This document shows, piece after piece, positions 44,275 through 53,092 of a DNA stretch of 64,000 bases. The stretch is from Adiantum capillus-veneris (taxonomy: Eukaryota > Streptophyta > Polypodiopsida > Polypodiales > Pteridaceae). The stretch covers positions 78,354,291 to 78,418,290 of the forward strand of contig CM043948.1 in the NCBI GenBank assembly GCA_014529385.2, read 5' to 3'. The notes under the pieces were generated by a model. It did not search any database. It worked only from the letters and a program-made list of their open reading frames with translations, and was not told where the DNA came from. Within the stretch, counting starts at the first letter, position 1. Every line of letters begins with the position of its first letter. The position numbers were made by a program, and so were the translations under genes.

Positions 44275-45137
44275 ATGGCAGAAAGTTCAACTCAAGTCAC
44301 ACAGATTGTTGGAGAGAAGCTGACAAGAGAGAACTACAGCATATGGTCTTACAAGATGGAGAACTTTATCATGGGCAAAGGTTTATGGGATTATGTTATA
44401 GGTGAACAAGAGTGTCCCAAGGTTGGTTTGGAACCAAATAGAGAGAATGTTGAAGCACATAAAACATGGCAAGCAGGAGTAGAAGCTTACAAGAAGTGGA
44501 TTGAGAATTCAAGGAAAGTGATGCATTGGATTTCACTATGCATTAGTGACTTCTTTATACCACATGTGAAGAAGGCTCAATCTCCAAAGGAAGCATGGGA
44601 GATACTAGCAAGAATGAACAGCTCCAATACAAAACCACGAAAAGTTCACTTGAATCAAAGGTTACATTGTGTATATGGCGAGGAAAAAGATCCATATCAG
44701 ATTATGTGACAGAGATAAAGCAAATACAGGAAGATCTTGCGAGTATTAATGTTGAAGTTCCAAATGATGACTTAGTTTCAGTGACATTGAATGGTTTGGG
44801 ACCGGAATACAAGTCATTGGATACATGAGCGGAATACAAGTCATTGGATACATCTATATCTGTTCGAGGACACATGCCTGATTTTGAAGAGTTAGTAAAC
44901 CTTTGTTTGCAACAAGAGGTGAAGTTAGGCAAGTCAGGTCCTTCTACATCAAATAACAATTCCAGAGATCAGGTTTTTTACTCTAGAGGTCGTGGAAACA
45001 ATAGAGGTGGAAGAGGAAACTATGGTTGTGGAAACAATGTTGGAAGAGGTCAATGGCAAAACCAACAAAGTCGAAGTTACAATGATTATAGACAAAGAGG
45101 TAGGGGGAGAGCCCGAACTCGTGGACGTGGAGGTGGA
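44275..45137 (+). pseudogene. gag: copia element 5 Gag, broken
   Basis: ATG 44275: MAESSTQVTQIVGEKLTREN, YSIWSYKMENFIMGKGLWDY. A shift near 44690 in an A-rich run moves the frame to SISDYVTEIKQI and LVSVTLNGLGPEYKSLDT. A 27-bp tandem duplication (GGAATACAAGTCATTGGATA twice, 44795-44850) introduces a TGA. PDFEELVNLCLQQEVKLG and an RG-rich basic tail follow. TGA at 45138 separates it from the zinc knuckle. Confidence 0.85.
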
Positions 45138-45140
45138 TGA

Positions 45141-48100
45141 TTTGTACATCCTCAAAGAGATGGATATTGTAACAGATGTGGCATTTATGGTCACTTTGAA
45201 AGAGAATGTTACACAAGGCTAAATCAAAATCGTGATTGTGGTAGAAGAGGCCGATGTTATGGTAGACATGGAGGAAACTTTGTTGGATACAATCCTCATG
45301 ATCAAAATATATATGACAATAGGTCGAGTGGACATTTATTTCCTATGGAGCATGTTGTTGGAAGCATGGTGGATCCACATCATACAGATGATTGGTATTT
45401 AGATAGTGGTGCCACAAATCATATGACATATCATGGTGAATGGTTTGACAGAAAAGAGAAATTAGAAGAGGATGAGTTTGTCGCTACAGGTGATGATACT
45501 ATGCATCGGATTACACATGTGAGTTCAGTTCCATTGCTAGAAAAAGACGGTACATACAACACATTGGGAGATGTTCTATATGTGCCTTCAATCACAAAGA
45601 ATTTAACATCAGTTGGACAAATGACAGATCAAGGGTTGCAAGTCCGTTTTAATCGTTATGGCTGCTTCATAGAGGAGTTTCACAAAGGCAGACCAGGCAA
45701 GATATTGGCACGTGGAAGAAAGAAAGGTCGCTTGTTCTCATTGGAAGCTGGAGATCCATGTTTACACAGTGGTATATATGCAAATAAATCAGTCACTCAA
45801 GATGATTGGGCAGAGTTATGGCATAAGAGGATTTGTCATGTCAATTTTAGAAGACTAAAGCATATGCAATCAAATCAAATTGTACGTGGATTACCAAAGT
45901 TTGGCAGATTGAATTTTGATCATGTTTGTGAAGCTTGTCAGTGTGGAAAGCAATCTCGTTTACCATTTCCAAAGAGGGGGAGAATTAGCCAAAGTCCTTT
46001 GGAAATTGTTCATTCAGATATTTGGGGACCTTGTGATCATGCTACACCAAATGGTAATTGTCGATATTTTATCACATTCACGGATGATTACAGCAGAATG
46101 ACATGGGTTTACTTTCTAAAGGCAAAGTCAGAGGCATTTGAGGTATTTTTGGAGTTCAAAGTTATGGTTGAGAAAGAGAATGGTTGTCAAATCAAATGCC
46201 TATGTACAGATGGAGGGGGAGAGTACATGTCACACAGTTTTGATGATTACTTACGTGAACAAGGCATAAGAAGACAGATTACTTGCAGATACACACCACA
46301 ACAAAATGGATTTGCCAAGAGAAAGAATAGAGTCATAGCAGAGATTGCAAGAGACATGATGAATGAGATGAATATGCCATTAACATATTGGGCTGAAGCA
46401 GTTCACATGGCTGTACACATTATGAATCGAACACCAACATCTGCCATTCATGAAATTTCACCTTATGAGAGACTTTATGGGATCAAGCCAACAGTTTCCT
46501 ACATGAAAGTTTTTGGATGTGTTTGCTATGTTCATGTGCCAAATGAAGCAAGAAAGAAGATGGAGCCAAAGGCAATGAAGTGTATATTCTTGGGCTACCC
46601 AGTTGAAAAGAAAGGTTACAAGTGCTATGAGCCTACGACAAGACAAGTTTATGTCAGTAGAGATGTCAGATTTTGTGAGCATGAACCATGGTATAAACCA
46701 AAGCCAGTGATGATAGAAGATGAGTATGAAGAGCAAGAGAATGTGCGTCATGTTGTTGATAAGCCAGGACCATCAACAAGAACTATTTCAGGACCACATA
46801 TGGCAGAGGAGAGTACAGGAAGTGTCAACCCATGGAGTGGTCGTTTGCGAGATAAGAAGCAAGATGAGAAAGTCAAGAAGAAAGTGGTTGAAGAGAGTTC
46901 TGGAGATGAAAGCCTCGATGAAGAGCATGGTTTACCAATTTTGAGGACACCTGGCAGTAAGCATATTGAGAAATATGTACCCCCATATGCAAGAGTTGAA
47001 GAGAAGAGTGCACCACAGTTGAGAAGATCAGAGAGGGTGCGTTATCTAGTTGATAGATTGACATACAACGGTTACATGCGTACACATTATGCATACATGG
47101 TTTCACGTGTGCAACATAAAGAGCCTACATGTTTTCAAGAGGCAATTGGAAAATCAAAATGGGAGTCAGCTATGGATGATGAGATGGATGCTCTTGTGAA
47201 GAATGACACTTGGGATTTGGTTCGCTTGCCAAGTGGAAAGAAAGCAATTGGTTCAAAATGGGTATACAAAGTCAAGTGCAAGCCAGATGGTAGTGTGGAA
47301 AGATACAAAGCGAGGCTTGTTGCTAAAGGTTATGCACAAAAAAAAGGTCTTGATTATGATGATACATTTAGTCCAGTTGCAAAGATGACAACAGTCAGAT
47401 TGGTGATATCAATGGCAAGTATGTTCGGTTGGAAGTTACAGCAAATGGATGTGGATAATGCATTCTTGAATGGTGACTTGGAAGAAGAAGTTTATATGAT
47501 ACAGCCAGAGGGTTATCAACATCCAGAGTTTCCATATTATGTGTGTAAGTTGAAGAAAGCATTGTATGGTTTGAAGCAAGCATCTAGAGCTTGGTGTGAA
47601 AAGATAACCAGATTCTTGAAGAAGATTGGATTTAAACAATCTACTGCTGATCACTCATTATTTTTGAAGCATGTTGATGGAGAGATCGTCGTTATTGTTA
47701 TCTATGTTGATGACTTGATTCTCACTGGAAGTCATGCTGAGCAAATTTTGCATGTCAAGAAGAGTTTGTTGAGAGAATTCAACATGAAGGACCTTGGTGA
47801 GTTGAGATATTTCTTGGGAATTGAAATTGTCAATACTTTATCAGGAATTTGGATGATACAAAGACAATACGCGTTGGATATGCTTGAGAAGTATGGAATG
47901 ACAGTGTGCAAACCGGTTGATACACCTCTTGATCAAAATGTGAAGTTGTTTGATGATGGACATTACATTGAGGATGTCACTATGTATCGCAAGATGGTTG
48001 GAAGCTTTATTTACTTGACAATAACAAGGCCAAATTTGAGTTATGCAGTGGGTGTTGTGAGTCAATTCATGCAAAATCCATGTAAAAGTCATCTTGATGC

Positions 48101-48674
48101 AGTGAGACGGATTATGAGATATGTGAAAGCCACTGTCAGTTATGGAATGTTTTATGAAAAGAATGGGAAGCTTTGTCTTTATGGTTACACAGATGCAGAT
48201 TGGGCAGGAGATTTTATGGATAGAAGATCTACGAGTGGTTATGCATTTTCCATTGGCAATGGTATGATAAGTTGGAGTAGCAAGAAGCAATCAACTGTAG
48301 CATTATCAAGTACAGAAGCTGAATATCGTGGAGCAGCTTTGGCAGCATGTGAAGAGTCATGGTTGAGAGTGCTTATGGTAGACTTTGGTTTTGACTATCA
48401 TGACAGTGTCATTATATATTGTGACAATATTAGCAGCATCATGTTGGCAAAGAATCCAGTCTACCATGCTCGCACTAAACACATTGAGGTACATTATCAG
48501 TTCATTAGAGAAAAAGTTTTGGCAGGTGAGATTGATTTGGTATATGTGAAGACAAATGATCAAGTTGCGGATATATTCACAAAAGCTCTTGGAAAGGAGA
48601 AGTTTTGCTACTTTCGTGAAGCATTGGGAATCCATCATATGCAAGCTCACTCTGAGCTTGAGGGGGAGTGTTAA
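45141..48674 (+). CDS. pol: copia element 5 Pol (zinc knuckle-PR-IN-RT-RH), open frame
   Basis: Open for 1,177 codons, in frame with the Gag C terminus, a TGA at 45138 being the only break; the first ATG is at 45345. CCHC knuckle CNRCGIYGHFEREC, protease WYLDSGATNHMT, integrase finger HKRICHVNFRRLKHMQ and CEACQCGKQS. The DDE core has HSDIWGP and LCTDGGGEYMSH, but TPQQNGFAKRKNR has Lys (codon 46317-46319) where copia integrases have the catalytic Glu. RT: KWVYKVKCKPDGSVERYKAR, QMDVDNAFLNGDL, YGLKQASRAW, IYVDDLILTGS (YVDD intact). RNase H: YTDADWAGD, STEAEYRG, YCDNISSI. Domain order PR-IN-RT-RH is the copia order. RT may be functional while integration is not. Confidence 0.93.
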   Translation, partial: FVHPQRDGYCNRCGIYGHFERECYTRLNQNRDCGRRGRCYGRHGGNFVGYNPHDQNIYDNRSSGHLFPMEHVVGSMVDPHHTDDWYLDSGATNHMTYHGEWFDRKEKLEEDEFVATGDDTMHRITHVSSVPLLEKDGTYNTLGDVLYVPSITKNLTSVGQMTDQGLQVRFNRYGCFIEEFHKGRPGKILARGRKKGRLFSLEAGDPCLHSGIYANKSVTQDDWAELWHKRICHVNFRRLKHMQSNQIVRGLPKFGRLNFDHVCEACQCGKQSRLPFPKRGRISQSPLEIVHSDIWGPCDHATPNGNCRYFITFTDDYSRMTWVYFLKAKSEAFEVFLEFKVMVEKENGCQIKCLCTDGGGEYMSHSFDDYLREQGIRRQITCRYTPQQNGFAKRKNRVIAEIARDMMNEMNMPLTYWAEAVHMAVHIMNRTPTSAIHEISPYERLYGIKPTVSYMKVFGCVCYVHVPNEARKKMEPKAMKCIFLGYPVEKKGYKCYEPTTRQVYVSRDVRFCEHEPWYKPKPVMIEDEYEEQENVRHVVDKPGPSTRTISGPHMAEESTGSVNPWSGRLRDKKQDEKVKKKVVEESSGDESLDEEHGLPILRTPGSKHIEKYVPPYARVEEKSAPQLRRSERVRYLVDRLTYNGYMRTHYAYMVSRVQHKEPTCFQEAIGKSKWESAMDDEMDALVKNDTWDLVRLPSGKKAIGSKWVYKVKCKPDGSVERYKARLVAKGYAQKKGLDYDDTFSPVAKMTTVRLVISMASMFGWKLQQMDVDNAFLNGDLEEEVYMIQPEGYQHPEFPYYVCKLKKALYGLKQASRAWCEKITRFLKKIGFKQSTADHSLFLKHVDGEIVVIVIYVDDLILTGSHAEQILHVKKSLLREFNMKDLGELRYFLGIEIVNTLSGIWMIQRQYALDMLEKYGMTVCKPVDTPLDQNVKLFDDGHYIEDVTMYRKMVGSFIYLTITRPNLSYAVGVVSQFMQNPCKSHLDAVRRIMRYVKATVSYGMFYEKNGKLCLYGYTDADWAGDFMDRRSTSGYAFSIGNGMISWSSKKQSTVALSSTEAEYRGAALAACEESWLRVLMVDFGFDYHDSVIIYCDNISSIMLAKNPVYHARTKHIEVHYQFIREKVLAGEIDLVYVKTNDQVADIFTKALGKEKFCYFREALGIHHMQAHSELEGEC
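48658..48668 (+). promoter_or_regulatory. Polypurine tract of copia element 5
   Basis: TTGAGGGGGAG immediately before the 3' LTR and overlapping the last Pol codons. Confidence 0.88.
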
Positions 48675-48900
48675 AGAATATGATGTTAAAGAATATTTCC
48701 ATTGTGCTATGGGCGGCTGGACACTGACTATACTATGTTGTAAATATACTTTGGATAATAGTTCAAAAGAGAAGAAGAAGAGAAGAGCAGCACGTTGAAT
48801 GGATGCTGTAGGGTAACGATTGTGTGTGTGTGTCTCGATGTGTGTTGGTGTGTGTGTGTAGTCTTCTTTCCTACCTTCTCCATCATCTACGCACTCTTAA
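48669..48900 (+). repeat. 3' LTR of copia element 5
   Basis: 232 bp. It ends CTCTTAA rather than CTCTACA, so the terminal CA is mutated. Confidence 0.9.
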
Positions 48901-48905
48901 CTATA

Positions 48906-49020
48906 AGCACATGTCTATATCTTAACCCTTGTTCCTGTTTATTCTCCCACATTAAGTGATCAATTTAATATGATAAAATTGTTTGGGTTGGTTAGATATT
49001 AGATATTAGATATAATGAAA
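48906..49020 (-). repeat. 5' LTR of element 4, right piece
   Basis: Continues the LTR interrupted at 43153: AAGCACATGTCTATATC ... ATTAGATATAATGAAA, matching 40128-40242 of the 3' LTR. ATGTG follows. Confidence 0.9.
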
Positions 49021-49025
49021 ATGTG

Positions 49026-49641
49026 TGACACCTACATGCTTCACGTGTGCCCATCTCCCTTCTCCTAGTTGTGGAGCCTGTATGTTGAAGATTGCAGTTT
49101 TTGGTAAAAAATGCAATACAGGGGGGAACTGAGACTACATGGGGGAACTGAGACTAATCCAAAGCGAGAGTGGTACTAGTAGCAGACTCTATTTTAGCAA
49201 TATCTCCTCGCTCTTCAATAGCATTGGAAGACCTAGATTGCACTCTCGTTCTCTTTGGTACTCTTTCTAGCTTCTCCTTGCTCTTGAACTCAGTATACAA
49301 CTATTGCACAAGTTGTATGCGAGCAGCTATGCCTGGAAAATTAATGATTTTAGGATTTTTTAGATCCTAAAAATCTTTGCGATCTGTCCAATAGACTGTT
49401 GGACCTTGTTCAATAATGAATTTGATGTCATTCGAGATATATCAAAAGCAGTGGGCATAAATAGGAGCTGGAGCTACTCAAATATAGACTTTGCTAAGGC
49501 CTCTGTGAAATGGTAATAATGCTCGAGAGTAGAGGGGTTTAGGCAATGATGAAGCTCAAGCTCTGACATGTGATGAAAGTGACGTACTATAACTTCAAAG
49601 GTAAATTTTTGTTGATGTTTCTCCAGCTTGGTGTCTGCCAT
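49026..49641 (-). pseudogene. Protein-kinase-like gene, 5' part
   Basis: Probable start ATG 49641 just after acceptor TATATCTTGCAG: MADTKLEKHQQKFTFEVIVR and HHCLNPSTLEHYYHFTEAL. A stop at 49474 and frame changes follow; coding resumes with DIKFIIEQGPTVYWTDRKDF, NFPGIAARIQLVQ and FKSKEKLERVPKRTRVQSR, with internal TAGs. A 20-bp tandem duplication (about 49111-49155) breaks the frame again. The last segment, from about 49120, reads PKTAIFNIQAPQLGEGRWAH and VKHVGVT, and continues without a shift into 38950 when element 4 is removed. The N-terminal region upstream of the kinase core is unidentified. Confidence 0.6.
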
Positions 49642-50500
49642 ATCTGCAAGATATAATTTCAAAACATAAACGTTATCAAAGGAGAGAGTAAACTACCAAA
49701 ATTGTTTCATGATCCTAAATTATAAACAACTAACATAATTTATAGCAAACAACGATATATTATGATTGCAAACCATACATTGTACAATAGAGAGAGGAGA
49801 ACACACAAAGAGAGAGGTGACAGGCTAGGAGTGTGAGAGACGCTCATCACAAGAATTGGACCCTGTTATGTGCATTACGAAATACACATAAAGGATTGGA
49901 GCGTACATGTGAACAACCCAGATTGTGTGAGGTACGCTCAACACAAGTCCTAGATGTTGTTGTAATGTTGATTGATAGTTTAATTAATCTAATCCCTGAT
50001 GAAGTGTGTGAATGCACAACACAACCATCAACGAACAATTTAACAATCTCAGATTTTTGTCAAACATCATACTTATTTACATCCAAGAAAATACCAAGTC
50101 ATCTAGTGATGAGTGGCGTAACTAGATTAAAAAGCTCAAGGGCAAAACGTGTCATGATAAGATGAAGAGGGCATAGGTATGCTTCTCTCCACTCTTAGGT
50201 AGACGAATGTAACCCTCATATTTCTTTGTAGTAAGAATGATGATGTGACTTAATCTAATCGCTAATGAAGTGTGTGGAACTCACAACACAAACATCAGTT
50301 GACAACGTAACAATCTCAGATGTAGGCAACACCAAGTCATTTAGTGATGAACAATGATATGTCTTTGGAGTTCGAAGCACAAGAGTAATTAGTGCGTCAC
50401 ACAAAGATGAAGAGGGCATGAACTATTCATCTCTCCACTCTCTGTTTGATTAGCAAAACTCCTGCGTTTCTACCTGGTACAAACAATGATATGAGCTGAT
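49642..50500. repeat. Degenerate direct duplication
   Basis: 49969-50061 and 50238-50326 are diverged copies (TTAATCTAATC, TGAAGTGTGTG, AACAATCTCAGAT in each). No gene recognised; the stretch just upstream of the kinase-like start may hold its 5' untranslated exon. Confidence 0.5.
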
Positions 50501-50529
50501 CTAAAATTGAGAAATCTATAGGTCACTCT

Positions 50530-50815
50530 GAAGTAAGAGGTGTAGCATCATGCCTAGTGCACTCCACGAGTCGACCACTAGATTCTAGCTCAGCTCTGTG
50601 GTGAGAGATATACTACTGCACCACACGAGTGAGAATCTAAGCATGTCCTAAAACCCTTCTCTACAGTGAGCGAAGTAGATGCACAACACGAGAAAAGCGA
50701 CTAGCTTCTACTCACTTCTGGAGTGAGCCAGATGGCTACACACCACAAAGTGGCCTATAACCTGCAAGCCAACTCTGTGGTGAGAGAAAAACTACTACAC
50801 CACACGAGTCTGGCA
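50530..50815. repeat. Degenerate tandem repeat, about 75-bp period
   Basis: Four units share a core like CTCTGTGGTGAGAGA, then about 15 bp, then TACTACACCACACGAGT. Units begin near 50537, 50612, 50681 and 50769. Confidence 0.65.
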
Positions 50816-50954
50816 CAACACAAAAAAACAAGTTAGTACACATTTAAAAAAATTTAAAAGTATACCTCAATAGTCTCTACCTGTCTATAGCTCTCCAACT
50901 ATGCAATCTCTCAACTACAAGAAAATTAGAAGGCAGTCACTTGTTTCGATCGAA

Positions 50955-51045
50955 ACCGATGACTACCTTTATATAAACAATTGTTTTGATCGAAAAATAT
51001 TTTGATCAAAATATATTTCGATCAAAATATCTTTGATTGAAAATA
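50955..51045. repeat. Cluster of GATC-centred palindromes
   Basis: At least four related palindromes in 90 bp: TTTCGATCGAAA, TTTTGATCGAAA, ATTTTGATCAAAAT and TTTCGATCAAAATA. The cluster can form alternative hairpins. Confidence 0.8.
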
Positions 51046-53092
51046 AAGAATACAGCTATTCGGTGACTATACGAGATTTTGGCGTATAATGACGTTTTAT
51101 ATGTATATATATTTTTGGTACGGGTATATAAATGCAAGCTAGGTTTGAGTCCAGGTCCATTGTATGATGCTAGTCCCACCAAGCACTAGCTGGAAAAAAG
51201 TATGTATGTGTGTTTGAATTGAATATCCAAAAATAGATTGAGTCATACAATGGAACTGGCGAGACTATATATAAACCACTATAAGATATGGCTGTAAGAA
51301 AATTTTGACACATTGATTTTTTGAATAAATACAATGTATTCCAATAATCATACAAACAAGCTATATTTGTGTTATCATTATAAAAACAACAATCATACAT
51401 TTTGTCAAGCCAAATCAAATCTGTTTCTACACTTGTCGTTTTCTAACAAATCCCAGGGATGGAACCTATTACCTTCCATCATCCAAGAACACAAGCACGT
51501 CAACTTGGGAAGACAAGTGTCAATGACCCCTTCCCCTTGTTATTGGTGTCCAAAATTACAAAGAAACTAATAGCTAAGCAGAGGTTGGTTTTATGAAAAT
51601 AAGAAAATGAACCACATCTTAGATATTTTTAATATTGTATATGCTTATCAATTTATGTAGTGAAAATATTTTTACTTCTATGTTATGATATATGCTTGTA
51701 AGCCAAGGTCCCCACAACAATCTAGTGTCAAGATTCCAATGAAATTGTTGTATCATTCCATCTTCTAGATTACCAATCAAAAGTAAAGTTTTTGGGCAAC
51801 TTTTCCTTTGTACAATAGAGAGGTTTTCAAATGTCCAGTCAATGCAATGCCATCTCTGTTGAGACCCTCACATGAGGTTTAAGGCTCTAGAAACCACTCA
51901 AAAGTAAAACATTTGAAAGTAAAAAATGCAAATGTGTTATTTTTGAGTCAAAACTCATCAAGAGAAACTTGGTTAGCAAAAGTTTAATATGTTATTCACT
52001 AAATATCGTCATCACTTAGAGCAAGTCACGGCATTTTTGTGTCCAGCCAGGGTATGTAACAAGGATTAGTAGACATGGAAACCACATGTTTCTCCCTATT
52101 TCCAAGCACCATTGTCTTAACCATAAATAATCATTGTGGACAGTCATATCAATAAAGGTTATTCTTAAGAGCTATGTTATCATGAATATACTAACTACTT
52201 CGTGTTTCTTCAATTTTTTCGTTAGTTTCAGCTATATGTATATATATCCTTGAAAACTCAAGTTTATGGTCAAATACACCCCAAGATATATTATTAAAAA
52301 ACACCAAAGAAAACCCAAGACAATGTTGACGCTTGGTATAACTACCAGGCAATGTGTATCTCCAAGCCAGCAAAATGAGTCGTCAAATCCCAAATTTGGT
52401 TTATAGTAAGTGTGCATCTGCCCAAACTTCAAAAACAAATCCAACATCTGGTGTGCATTTTGATACTTTTTTAAAAATCCCATAGTCTGTCATCTCTTAC
52501 GAGGCCCTCACAAAAGGTTAACGACGTCAAAAAAAGAAAAACAAGTAGCTTCTATCAATTTGGAATATGTCAAGATGTATAATGTCCTTGCAATTTTATT
52601 ACTCCAGAGTAAATAGCCATGCATTTGTTACCATCACCAGTTCGACACTCTTCTGAGTATCTATTGAAATTTTTCTTGCCAAGAACAACCTGCAAAACAA
52701 TATACCGAGCCTGCAAAACCTTTGAAAACCATCATGCATATGTCTATGTACAATGCTATAATATGCAAAAAAACCAGGCCCAATTAAAAACTAAGTAGAA
52801 TCTGTAGCAAAGGAAGTATCGAGTAGGGGCAGCTACACCTACCTGGAATGTGTTATTCTCTGACGTATCATACATGTGGGATGTATCCAAGATCCTTGTT
52901 TTGCACCCGCTAGATATAGTATGTGTCTGTAACAAGAGTAATTGGTGATAGATGCATTCCTTCGATTATACGTTCACAAAGTCATGCCATCTTTGCACAA
53001 CAAGATAATTGAAAGAGCCCAAAATTTTTTCCATCCTTAATTGTGGATATCCGTTAGATATCGAAGCTCAACATTCATTGCTATGTAAACCA
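51046..53092. other. AT-rich unassigned DNA
   Basis: No gene, LTR or clear repeat found on either strand. Confidence 0.45.

Larger units (their letters stand above)
43154..48900 (+). mobile_element. Ty1/copia element (element 5), nested in the element 4 LTR
   Basis: 5,747 bp, flanked by CTATA (43149-43153 and 48901-48905). Short LTRs of 217 and 232 bp, initiator-Met primer site, 0.9-kb leader, gag and pol in one frame, polypurine tract. LTRs differ at about eight positions plus a 15-bp indel, so it is the youngest insertion of this nest. Confidence 0.93.
38956..49020 (-). mobile_element. Gypsy derivative without pol (element 4), carrying a nested copia element
   Basis: LTRs related to element 3. 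The internal region is only 1.5 kb (40243-41745): primer site, partial gag, then directly the 3' untranslated region. The zinc knuckle, protease, RT, RNase H and integrase are missing. Own length about 4.3 kb after removing the copia insert. It would depend on a related element such as element 3 for mobility. The right LTR end is ATGAAA instead of TGACA. Confidence 0.9.

Noticed and set aside
45916-48650. Minus-strand and out-of-frame plus-strand frames over copia pol
   Set aside because: Shadows of the open Pol frame.
37742-49641. Naming the kinase-like gene as a Crinkler-type or other specific kinase family
   Set aside because: The HNDLH and DWG motifs fit several kinase-like groups and no diagnostic companion domain could be recognised by eye.
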